A stretch of DNA of 15,800 bases, from NCBI GenBank assembly GCA_964424715.1, contig CAYRJW010000032.1, forward strand, positions 1 to 15,800, read 5' to 3'. The notes below the pieces were generated by a model. That model had not been told where the DNA came from and did not search any database. It saw only the letters and a list, made by a program, of their open reading frames with translations. The DNA is from JAMHZE01 sp964424715 (GTDB taxonomy: Bacteria; Pseudomonadota; Alphaproteobacteria; Rickettsiales; UBA8987). Shown here piece after piece: positions 1 through 5,850 of this stretch (positions within the stretch are counted from its first letter, which is position 1; each line of letters begins with the position of its first letter). The position numbers and the translations under genes are program-made.

Positions 1-851
1 TGGGTGAGGGCGCAGTATAATATATAGCCGCCGCTTGTGTGCATAAGCCCCTTTGGCCTGCCGGTGGAGCCGGAGGTGTAGAGAATGAAAAGCGCATCCT
101 CAGCATCCATTTCCTCGCATTCGCAGTCCGGGGAGGCTTTGGCGTATTCCTCGTGATACCAGAAATTATTTTCATGCCACGCAACATCGTTGCCGGTTCT
201 TTTCACTACCAGAACTTTTATGTTGGAGAGTTCTTTTATCGCTTCATCAACACTGGCTTTCAGAGGAACTTTCTTGCCGCCGCGGACACCTTCATTGGCA
301 GTTATCACGAATCTGGATTTGCCATCTTCGATGCGGCCTTTCAGAGCCTCGGAGGAGAAGCCGCCGAATACTACGCTGTGGACAGCGCCAATACGGGCGC
401 AGGCGAGCATTGCATAGGTGGCCTCGAGTATCATGGGCATGTAGATGGTGACGACATCACCTTTTTTAACGCCCATGTTTTTAAGGATGTTGGCGAATTT
501 GCAGACCTCGTTCTTTAGTTCGGTGTAGGTGATGTGGCGGGAATCTTCGGGGTTGTCGCCTTCCCAGATTATAGCTGTTTGATTCGCCCTTTCCGGCAGG
601 TGTCTGTCGACACAGTTATAGCATACATTAAGCTTTGCGCCGCTGAACCATTTTATGTGGAGGTTATTTTTATCAAAGGAATAATCGCTTACCTTATCCC
701 ATTTCTTTATCCATGAAATTTCTTTGCTGGCTTGTTCAGCCCAGAATTCATCAGGGTTCTCGATGGAATGTTTATACCATGACTCGTAAGTTGCTTTATC
801 TATCAGGGGCTTTCTGTCGGCCTTTAGTAATGGATAAAGTTTTTCGGTCAT
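1..851 (-). CDS. acs: Acetyl-CoA synthetase, N-terminal part (runs off left edge)
   Basis: Acs activates acetate with ATP to acetyl-AMP and transfers it to CoA (EC 6.2.1.1) in the cytoplasm. The visible 283 residues cover the N-terminal ACS domain (about 22-80) and the first part of the AMP-binding domain. The ATP-binding P-loop TSGSTGRPKGL lies at about 259-269, and the segment GVRGGKKVPLK (about 188-198) corresponds to the CoA-binding RGGK region of Acs. Full-length family members have about 650 residues, so more than half, including the C-terminal catalytic lysine domain, lies outside the window. The ATG at 849-851 follows GAGGT, an SD-like site made by the last codons of the upstream lipoprotein gene. 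Only four bases separate that gene's stop from this start, so the two are probably translationally coupled. It is the last visible gene of the run starting at ribH. Confidence 0.95.
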   Translation of the reverse strand, partial: MTEKLYPLLKADRKPLIDKATYESWYKHSIENPDEFWAEQASKEISWIKKWDKVSDYSFDKNNLHIKWFSGAKLNVCYNCVDRHLPERANQTAIIWEGDNPEDSRHITYTELKNEVCKFANILKNMGVKKGDVVTIYMPMILEATYAMLACARIGAVHSVVFGGFSSEALKGRIEDGKSRFVITANEGVRGGKKVPLKASVDEAIKELSNIKVLVVKRTGNDVAWHENNFWYHEEYAKASPDCECEEMDAEDALFILYTSGSTGRPKGLMHTSGGYILYCALT

Positions 852-855
852 GAGC

Positions 856-1554
856 TTACCTCATCGGCTGGCCGGAAGGTTGGGTGTATATCTGCATCTG
901 TTCCACCGGCTGGGTAGGGGCGTTTACCGGCTGTAACATTGTTGGTTGTGGTGGCTGCGGTATCATGACAGGCTGCACAGGCTGAATGGCCGGCTGGATC
1001 ATGGCGATAGGTTGTTCATAGTTCAGCGGGTTGTTATAGGCTGGCTGTAATGATGCCGGGAGGTTTATAGTTTTTGATATTGTAACGATAGCCAGTTGCT
1101 CACCCGGAATAACAGGTTGTTGTGGTGCCGGGATCATCTGTGGAGCGACAGGAGCGGGCACAGGTTGCGGTGCCATCATGTTCATGGTGGTAGGCATTGG
1201 CGCTGGCATCTGCGGTGCCGCTTGCATTTGTGGTGCTGGCTGCGGAACCGGCATTTGTGGTGGCTGCTGCTGGACATTCATGAAATCCGGTGCGGCATTT
1301 TGCGGCATTGCTATACCGGGAGCGGGGTTCTGGTTAACGAAAACTTCCGCCTGTGGAGGTTGTGGGGCTTGTGGTTGTTGGTTCGTATCCAGCATTTGCG
1401 GTTGGGCGTAATTCTGGTTCACCGGGGTTCTTTGCGCGCCACCGAGCTTAGGCTGTAGCTCGTTCTTATCCTTGCCGAATAGCCATGAGCAGGATGATGT
1501 TAGTAATGTTATGGCAACAATTGAAATTACGGAAAAGTTTTTCATATAGAGCAT
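856..1554 (-). CDS. Pro/Gln/Met-rich lipoprotein, function unknown
   Basis: This is a predicted lipoprotein of 232 residues, or 229 if the second in-frame ATG (1543-1545) is used. A positively charged start and hydrophobic stretch lead to LTSSC with Cys22, an imperfect but plausible lipobox; the Cys would be lipidated after export. The rest is low-complexity, dominated by Pro, Gln, Ala and Met (about 16 Met in the mature part), with recurring PQM, PQP and QPV units at about 50-150 and 190-232. A less biased island near residues 150-175 (EQLAIVTISKTINLPASL) may be a small folded part. No family was recognised. A GGGGG run at 1557-1561 is the likely ribosome site; it is 2 nt from the first ATG and 11 nt from the second, so the second (MKNFS) is a serious alternative. 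It sits 40 bp after ccmC and 4 bp before acs. Confidence 0.75.
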   Translation of the reverse strand: MLYMKNFSVISIVAITLLTSSCSWLFGKDKNELQPKLGGAQRTPVNQNYAQPQMLDTNQQPQAPQPPQAEVFVNQNPAPGIAMPQNAAPDFMNVQQQPPQMPVPQPAPQMQAAPQMPAPMPTTMNMMAPQPVPAPVAPQMIPAPQQPVIPGEQLAIVTISKTINLPASLQPAYNNPLNYEQPIAMIQPAIQPVQPVMIPQPPQPTMLQPVNAPTQPVEQMQIYTQPSGQPMR

Positions 1555-1594
1555 AGCCCCCTTTAATTGATAAATCGACCAGCAGATTATTAGA

Positions 1595-2311
1595 TTATGA
1601 ATTCGCCTGCAATAGAATTCTGCGGTTTTTACGTCTTAATATCTCGGTTCTGGCCGAGGTTATGAAGAGTGAAAGGAACAGGAAGATAAAGAACGCGAAC
1701 ATCAGCAGAAGCGGGGTTAGTATGGAGCTGGCGATAGCGGGAGTATCAAGCCGCATTACGCTTGCGGGCTGGTGCAGGGTGTTCCACCATTTTACGGAGA
1801 AGCGGATGACGGGTAAGTTAACAAGCCCGACAAGCGCAAGCACGCTGGTGGCACGGGCGGCTTTTTCCTCATCCTCGAAAGCATTATATAGTATATAGAG
1901 GCCGATATAGATGAAAAATAATATCAGCATGGAAGTAAGCCGTGCATCCCAGGCCCAGTAAACACCCCAGATAGGACGCGCCCAAATGGCGCCAGTGATA
2001 AGGCATATCAGCGAGAATGTAGCGCCGATAGGGATAAGCGACCTTACAAAAATTCCCGATAGCGGGTTTTTCCAGATAAGGAATGATGCGGCGGAAACGG
2101 ATATACTTATATATATAGCCATAGAAAGCCACGCTGACGGAACATGGACATACATTATACGCACCGCTTCACCTTGCTGGTAATCCGCGGGGGAGGCGTA
2201 TAGTGCGAAATATATTCCTATGAAAAAAGATATTACGCACAATATGGAAAACGCCGGTAGTGCGTATTTGCTGAATCTATTGAATCTTGTGGGTGTTATC
2301 CAGTATTGCAT
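1595..2311 (-). CDS. ccmC: CcmC, heme handling protein for cytochrome c maturation
   Basis: CcmC is an inner-membrane protein of system I cytochrome c maturation. It presents heme to the chaperone CcmE in the periplasm. The 238-residue product has the usual length and about six hydrophobic segments. The diagnostic WWD motif WGVYWAWDARLTS is at 115-127, and the two expected heme-ligand histidines are visible at His56 (MYVHVPSAW) and His180 (WWNTLHQP). The start ATG (2309-2311) lies 3 bp after the nusB stop and has no clear SD, which suggests translational coupling. The partners ccmA, ccmB, ccmD, ccmE and ccmF are not in the window, so the ccm genes are dispersed in this genome. CcmC rather than a CcmF or NrfE relative is favoured by the short length and single WWD domain. 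Confidence 0.95.
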   Translation of the reverse strand: MQYWITPTRFNRFSKYALPAFSILCVISFFIGIYFALYASPADYQQGEAVRIMYVHVPSAWLSMAIYISISVSAASFLIWKNPLSGIFVRSLIPIGATFSLICLITGAIWARPIWGVYWAWDARLTSMLILFFIYIGLYILYNAFEDEEKAARATSVLALVGLVNLPVIRFSVKWWNTLHQPASVMRLDTPAIASSILTPLLLMFAFFIFLFLSLFITSARTEILRRKNRRILLQANS

Positions 2312-2314
2312 AAT

Positions 2315-2758
2315 TTAGCTGATAGTGCTGGTGTCAGTGTTATCTTTAATAAATTTATCCAGTACCGCATTCACAAACCCGGTTTCCTGCGAGCCGAAGA
2401 ATTCGGAGGTTATCTTTAAATATTCATTTATCAATATCGGGCGATCGGTCTTGGTATCCATTGTCAGTTCGGCTATGGCAATGCTGAGAATGGCCAAAAG
2501 CAGGGGGTTTATTTTTTCGATGGTTTTGTCAGCGCCTAAATATTTTTTGATGGTCGTCTCGATAGCAGGTTTTTCCCTAATGCAAAAATCAAGAAGTTCT
2601 TCGGAGAATTTTCTTTTTATCTTTACACTTTCTTTCTGCAAAAGTTCAAAAGCAGCATTCATTGCAGAATCTTTGGTCTGCTGTTTATCGATGAGCATGC
2701 TGTAATAACTTTGCGAAGCTGAAAGTCTTGCGGCGGATTTCGGATTTGTTTTTGGCAC
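2315..2758 (-). CDS. nusB: Transcription antitermination factor NusB
   Basis: NusB binds boxA RNA together with NusE (ribosomal protein S10) and takes part in rRNA antitermination. The 147-residue protein has the family length and shape: an N-terminal KSAARLSASQSYYSM helix (about 7-21, matching the usual ARxxAxQALY) and the C-terminal signature ILINEYLKITSEFFGS followed by FVNAVLDKF (about 107-137). It lies 14 bp downstream of ribH. The ribH-nusB pair is conserved in many Proteobacteria, which supports both calls. It is followed by ccmC after 3 bp. Nothing is odd apart from its lysine-rich, somewhat divergent central part. Confidence 0.93.
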   Translation of the reverse strand: MPKTNPKSAARLSASQSYYSMLIDKQQTKDSAMNAAFELLQKESVKIKRKFSEELLDFCIREKPAIETTIKKYLGADKTIEKINPLLLAILSIAIAELTMDTKTDRPILINEYLKITSEFFGSQETGFVNAVLDKFIKDNTDTSTIS

Positions 2759-2772
2759 TTTATTCCTTTTTG

Positions 2773-3195
2773 TTAACTCGTAAATTTTGTTTTAATATTG
2801 ATCAATTCAATACACGCCTTGGCCGCCGACCCACCTTTGTTTCCCTTGGTTGTGGAGGCGCGTTCCCAGGCTTGTTCTTCGTTCTCTACGGTTAGTATTC
2901 CGTTGCCTATCGCTATATTTTTATTTATGGCGAGGTCATTTATTCCGCGGGAACTTTCGTTCGATACTATTTCGAAATGATAGGTCTCACCACGGATAAC
3001 GCAACCGAGTGCAACATAGCCTGAATAGGCACCGCTTGCATTAGCAAAATTTATTGCGGCCGGAATTTCGAGAGCGCCCGGAACGAATAATCTTTCATAT
3101 TCCATGCCGGCTTTATTGATCTCGGCGATGGCACCGCTGGCCAGTTCTTCGGAGAGGTCCTCGTAGAAGCGGCCTTCAACCAGTAAAATCTTCAT
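2773..3195 (-). CDS. ribH: 6,7-dimethyl-8-ribityllumazine synthase
   Basis: Lumazine synthase condenses 5-amino-6-ribitylamino-uracil with dihydroxybutanone phosphate, the penultimate step of riboflavin synthesis (EC 2.5.1.78). The 140-residue protein shows the family blocks in order: EGRF (7-10), VPGALEIPAA (38-47), GCVIRGETYHFEIVSNES (64-81) with the proton-transfer His73, GNGILTVENEEQAWERA (97-113) with Arg112 at the phosphate site, and NKGGSAAKACIEL (119-131). I start it at the ATG 3193-3195. A TTG two codons upstream (3199-3201) is possible but has no extra support. No strong SD is visible. It is the first gene of the minus-strand run and has a clear promoter about 30-60 bp upstream. The short leader leaves no room for an FMN riboswitch. 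Confidence 0.95.
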   Translation of the reverse strand: MKILLVEGRFYEDLSEELASGAIAEINKAGMEYERLFVPGALEIPAAINFANASGAYSGYVALGCVIRGETYHFEIVSNESSRGINDLAINKNIAIGNGILTVENEEQAWERASTTKGNKGGSAAKACIELINIKTKFTS

Positions 3196-3226
3196 ATTCA
3201 AAAAATATTTTAATTCAAGTAGTTAG

Positions 3227-3255
3227 CTTATAAACCACTAGAATTGAGAGTGCAA
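3227..3255 (-). promoter_or_regulatory. Sigma70-type promoter of the ribH-nusB-ccmC run
   Basis: Read on the minus strand, TTGCAC (3250-3255) is followed by exactly 17 bases and then TATAAG (3227-3232). That is 4/6 and 5/6 matches to the consensus at the ideal spacing. The predicted transcript start near 3220 gives a leader of about 25 nt before the ribH ATG. This is inferred from sequence only. Confidence 0.6.
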
Positions 3256-3335
3256 CTGGTTTCTGCGATGTTCAAATGAAATGAAAAGGCAAGAAAAAAA
3301 AGTAAAAGATTTTTCATTTTTCTCTTGCGTTTGCA

Positions 3336-3364
3336 TTTAAATGGATATTTAGTATGTCTACAAT
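3336..3364 (+). promoter_or_regulatory. Probable promoter of the HU gene
   Basis: On the plus strand TTTAAA (3336-3341), 17 bases, then TACAAT (3359-3364). The -10 is 5/6 and the -35 about 4/6 against the sigma70 consensus. Transcription would start near 3371 and give a leader of about 70 nt before the HU start. The stretch 3196-3441 between ribH and HU is otherwise AT-rich and holds no gene. Confidence 0.45.
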
Positions 3365-3441
3365 GCGCTTAGGGGCTTGGTTCTAACGGTCTGATCTCTT
3401 AAGATGCTTGTTTTCACTTAAACATAATAAGGAGAATAACT

Positions 3442-3717
3442 GTGAATAAAACTCAACTTATCGAAAACGTAGCGAAAGCAACAAAAGGCACAAAAGCTGA
3501 TGCAACTCGTTACATTGATGCAGTGATCAATTCAATCCAAGCATCTCTAAAAGGTGGCAAAGAAGTACGTCTAGTTGGTTTCGGTACTTTCTATGTTGCT
3601 AACAGAAAAGCTACTACTGGCCGTAATCCTCGTACTGGCGCTCCTATCAAAATCAAAGCGTCTAAACAACCTAAATTCCGTCCAGGCAAACAACTTAAAC
3701 AATCTGTTAACAGATAG
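3442..3717 (+). CDS. hup: DNA-binding protein HU
   Basis: HU is a small dimeric nucleoid protein that bends and compacts DNA. The 91-residue product has the full family length. It starts MNKTQLIENVAKATKGTKAD and carries the GFGTFYVANRKATTGRNPRTG block (46-66) that forms the base of the DNA-clasping beta arm, with RNPRTG and the intercalating proline in the arm. The C-terminal KFRPGKQLKQSVN helix is also typical. The start is GTG (3442-3444), well supported by AAGGAG at 3429-3434 seven bases upstream. It is a single-gene unit with its own promoter and a strong terminator, as expected for an abundant protein. Many codons end in T or A, unlike the more GC-rich neighbours, which fits high expression. 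HU is preferred over IHF because IHF-specific sequence features were not recognised. Confidence 0.96.
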   Translation: MNKTQLIENVAKATKGTKADATRYIDAVINSIQASLKGGKEVRLVGFGTFYVANRKATTGRNPRTGAPIKIKASKQPKFRPGKQLKQSVNR

Positions 3718-3744
3718 TTTATTAGTTGTTAAAACTGATTCGAG

Positions 3745-3777
3745 AAAGGGCACGGAGATTTCCGGGCCCTTTTTTTT
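3745..3777 (+). terminator. Intrinsic terminator after HU
   Basis: AAAGGGC at 3745-3751 pairs with GCCCTTT at 3766-3772. An inner CGGA/TCCG stem lies around a GATT loop with one A-G mismatch between the two stems. A run of eight T follows on the plus strand (3770-3777). It lies 28 bp after the HU stop. Confidence 0.9.
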
Positions 3778-3785
3778 ATGCGAGG

Positions 3786-3853
3786 TACTTAAAACCTTTG
3801 GTTTTAAGTATGTAATATGGGCAAATTTTTTTAAGGGCGGCCTTAAAAAAATT
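3786..3853. repeat. Two tandem perfect hairpins downstream of HU
   Basis: The first is a perfect 11-bp stem, 3786-3796 with 3800-3810, and a TTT loop. The second is a perfect 13-bp stem, 3824-3836 with 3841-3853, and a GCGG loop; its outer half is T7 on one arm and A7 on the other, so it could act as a terminator in both directions. They lie between the convergent HU gene and response-regulator gene. The rest of 3778-4029 holds the paired repeat at 3904-4002 and no gene. Confidence 0.6.
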
Positions 3854-3903
3854 AGACGCTGCCGCTTTTTGTTTTATTTTTTATTTAAATAAAATAACTG
3901 TTT

Positions 3904-4002
3904 CCCCGGATTTATTCCGGGGTCCAGTGGTTAGGCATATATATAATTTTAATATTTACCTATAAACAAGACTTGCGACTGGACCCCGCAACAAGTGCGG
4001 GG
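3904..4002. repeat. Inverted pair of REP-like palindromes (GGGGTCCAGT type)
   Basis: Unit A (3904-3928) is a 7-bp hairpin CCCCGGA/TCCGGGG with a 5-nt loop, followed by TCCAGT. Unit B (3978-4002), read on the other strand, is CCCCGCA/TGCGGGG with a 5-nt loop, followed by the same TCCAGT. The two units also pair with each other over 10 bp (3919-3928 with 3978-3987). The layout resembles bacterial REP/BIME elements. Copies elsewhere in the genome cannot be seen from here. Confidence 0.65.
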
Positions 4003-4029
4003 AGACATGTGGGGTGAGTTGTATTTCAA

Positions 4030-4695
4030 TTAAATCCTAAACACATATCCCTTACCGCGTGAGGTCTGGATGAATCTTGGGGCTTTGGGGTCGGACTCTA
4101 TTTTTTTGCGGAGGCGGGTTACCTGGACATCTACGGAGCGTTCGGAGATGCCGTGGAATTTGTTGGCAAGTTCGAACCGGTCTATGGAGATATTTATATT
4201 ATTGCAGAACAGGGCCAGAAGGTCGGCTTCGCTGGAGCTTAGGGGTATGCGCTCTTGGTTCTTTGTTAAAATATAATTTTCAAGGTTGAATTCAAATTCG
4301 CCGAATCTTACTATTTTTTTGCCGGTGGCAGGGGAGCCAAAACGGCTGATGAGCTTGGTAACACGTAGATATAATTCCTTCGGCTCGAAGGGTTTTTGCA
4401 GATAATCATCGGCGCCGGATTCAAGGCCTTCGATGCGGTCGCTTATCTCGCCTTTGGCGGTGAGCATTAAAACGGGGATATCTTTTTCCGCTTTTAATTT
4501 TTTGGTGAATTCTATGCCGGTCTCGCCGGGCATCATTACATCGGCGATCACCAGCGAGTAATTGCGTGCGGCAAGCATTTCGCGGGCGATGCCGGCATTC
4601 TCGGCAGTGTCGGCCTCAAGACCCTGATTTTTCAGGTAGGCTTGCAGCAAATCCCTTATCTTGCGGTCATCATCAACTATTAAAATATTATTCAT
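4030..4695 (-). CDS. OmpR/PhoB-family response regulator (orphan)
   Basis: This is a 221-residue two-component response regulator. The receiver domain (about 1-115) has the acidic pocket Asp8-Asp10, the phospho-acceptor Asp52 (VIADVMMPG), Thr79 (MLTAKG) and Lys101 (YLQKPF). The C-terminal winged helix (about 125-221) ends in the OmpR-type recognition region RSVDVQVTRLRKKIE and RGKGYVFRI, so it should bind DNA as a phosphorylated dimer. No histidine kinase gene is adjacent. It is divergent from ilvE with an 87-bp AT-rich gap. In several alphaproteobacteria a regulator of the PetR type lies next to ilvE, so orthology to PetR is a reasonable but unproven guess. A weak GAG precedes the ATG at 4693-4695. 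The targets cannot be told from sequence. Confidence 0.93.
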   Translation of the reverse strand: MNNILIVDDDRKIRDLLQAYLKNQGLEADTAENAGIAREMLAARNYSLVIADVMMPGETGIEFTKKLKAEKDIPVLMLTAKGEISDRIEGLESGADDYLQKPFEPKELYLRVTKLISRFGSPATGKKIVRFGEFEFNLENYILTKNQERIPLSSSEADLLALFCNNINISIDRFELANKFHGISERSVDVQVTRLRKKIESDPKAPRFIQTSRGKGYVFRI

Positions 4696-4782
4696 GATCT
4701 CAAATACATTGATTTTACTGAATAATTGTTTATATCAGCATTTATAAAAATTTAAATTAAAAGTGACTATCAGAGGAATAAA
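4696..4782. promoter_or_regulatory. Divergent control region, regulator / ilvE
   Basis: This AT-rich 87-bp gap must carry both promoters. On the plus strand TTGATT (4709-4714), 16 bases, TATATC (4731-4736) is a weak candidate for ilvE. The ilvE ribosome site AGAGGA (4772-4777) is clear, 5 nt before the ATG. No convincing minus-strand promoter was identified. Confidence 0.35.
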
Positions 4783-5691
4783 ATGACAAATACAGCAACA
4801 TCAGTAGATTTCGGGCAGCCCTTCGATAACCGTGATGGGAAAATATGGTTCGATGGCGAGATGGTTGAATGGAACGATGCAAAGATACATGTGCTGAACC
4901 ACGGCCTGCATTATGGGTCATGCGTGTTTGAAGGGGTTCGGATATATAACGGTAAACCATTCAAGCTGAAGGAGCATAGCGAGCGCCTGATAAAATCAGC
5001 CGAAGCGCTGGGCATGAAAGTTACTTATACGGTTGAAGAGCTGAACAATGCCTGCATGGAAGCCTGTAAAGCGCGTGGCGTTGTGGATGGTTATATCCGT
5101 CCGCTGGCGTGGAGAGGTTCGGAGCAAATGGCCGTTCTCGCCGATAAATCAAAGATACATGTTGCCGTTGCCGCATGGAGCTGGCCGAAATATTTCTCGA
5201 AGGAAGCGATAGAAAAGGGCCTGCGCCTGACATTCTCTGATTGGAAACGCCCAAGTCCGGAAACTGCGCCAACCAGCTCCAAGGCGGCAGGTCTTTATAT
5301 GATATGCACGCTGACCAAGAACAAATGCGTTGCCGAAGGCTATGACGATGCGCTGATGCTTGATTATCGTAATTACGTTGCCGAGGCTACGGGGGCCAAT
5401 TTCTTCATGCTGGTGAATGGTGAGTTACATACGCCGATAGCTGATTGTTTCCTGAATGGTATAACGCGCCAGACTGTTATCGCGTTAGCTAAATCACTCG
5501 GAATAAAAGTTGTTGAGCGCCACTTTGGCGTTGAGGAACTTGCCACTGCACAGGAAGCGTTCCTGACCGGCACAGCTGCGGAGATAACGCCTATCGGTTC
5601 CATTGAGGGCAAATACGGCAATTTCAAATTCACCGTTGGTGAGACCACCAAGATGCTGATGGAAGAATATACAAAATTGGTTAAGGCTTGA
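4783..5691 (+). CDS. ilvE: Branched-chain amino acid aminotransferase
   Basis: IlvE is a PLP-dependent class IV (fold type IV) aminotransferase. It interconverts Leu, Ile and Val with their 2-oxo acids using glutamate/2-oxoglutarate (EC 2.6.1.42). The 302-residue length is normal. Visible hallmarks are HVLNHGLHYGSCVFEGVR (36-53), YIRPLAWRG (104-112), the PLP-binding Lys167 in TSSKAAGLYM, the class IV motif EATGANFF (201-208) and the phosphate-binding GITRQTV (about 225-231). The start ATG has AGAGGA five bases upstream. It is transcribed away from the response regulator and converges on the barrel-protein gene. A D-amino-acid aminotransferase or aminodeoxychorismate lyase would be shorter and lack the Tyr/Arg pattern, so IlvE is well supported. 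Confidence 0.95.
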   Translation: MTNTATSVDFGQPFDNRDGKIWFDGEMVEWNDAKIHVLNHGLHYGSCVFEGVRIYNGKPFKLKEHSERLIKSAEALGMKVTYTVEELNNACMEACKARGVVDGYIRPLAWRGSEQMAVLADKSKIHVAVAAWSWPKYFSKEAIEKGLRLTFSDWKRPSPETAPTSSKAAGLYMICTLTKNKCVAEGYDDALMLDYRNYVAEATGANFFMLVNGELHTPIADCFLNGITRQTVIALAKSLGIKVVERHFGVEELATAQEAFLTGTAAEITPIGSIEGKYGNFKFTVGETTKMLMEEYTKLVKA

Positions 5692-5697
5692 TTTTTA

Positions 5698-5839
5698 CCC
5701 TATCCCTGAGCTTCAGGGATAGGGAGGGGTGAGGGTTGTGGTGAGGTCATATATCTCATGTAATCCCTCACCCAGCTTCGTCTAAGCTCATTACATTCGC
5801 TAAGACTTCGCATCCCTCTCCCTTTAGAAAGGGCGAGGG
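5698..5839. repeat. Nested palindromic repeat between ilvE and the barrel gene
   Basis: Three inverted repeats fill this gap. There is a perfect 12-bp hairpin CCCTATCCCTGA/TCAGGGATAGGG (5698-5724). A 9-bp pair GGGTGAGGG (5727-5735) matches CCCTCACCC (5765-5773). A 12-bp hairpin CCCTCTCCCTTT/AAAGGGCGAGGG (5814-5839) has one mismatch. No U-tract follows either hairpin on the appropriate strand, so this looks like a dispersed intergenic element rather than a plain terminator, although it may stop both convergent transcripts. Confidence 0.6.
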
Positions 5840-5850
5840 CAGTATAGTTA

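Noticed and set aside
39..518. Long open frame on the plus strand (159 codons)
   Set aside because: It is antisense to acs, whose frame shows clear domain motifs; the plus-strand protein shows no recognisable family, signal or ribosome site.
1096..1458. Plus-strand frames rich in Trp/His/Arg or Cys/Gly
   Set aside because: The odd composition is the mirror of the Pro/Gln/Met repeats of the minus-strand lipoprotein gene; the lipoprotein has a signal peptide, lipobox and operon context.
3202..3249. FMN riboswitch before ribH
   Set aside because: The predicted transcript start leaves only about 25 nt of leader, and no RFN-element sequence blocks are seen.
3778..4029. CRISPR array or tRNA in the repeat-rich gap
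   Set aside because: The repeats are single inverted pairs of different sequence without regular spacers, and no cloverleaf with a TTC arm could be drawn.
5698..5724. Simple rho-independent terminator of ilvE
   Set aside because: The stem is perfect but is followed by AGGGGTGAGG rather than a T-run, so it does not meet the usual definition.
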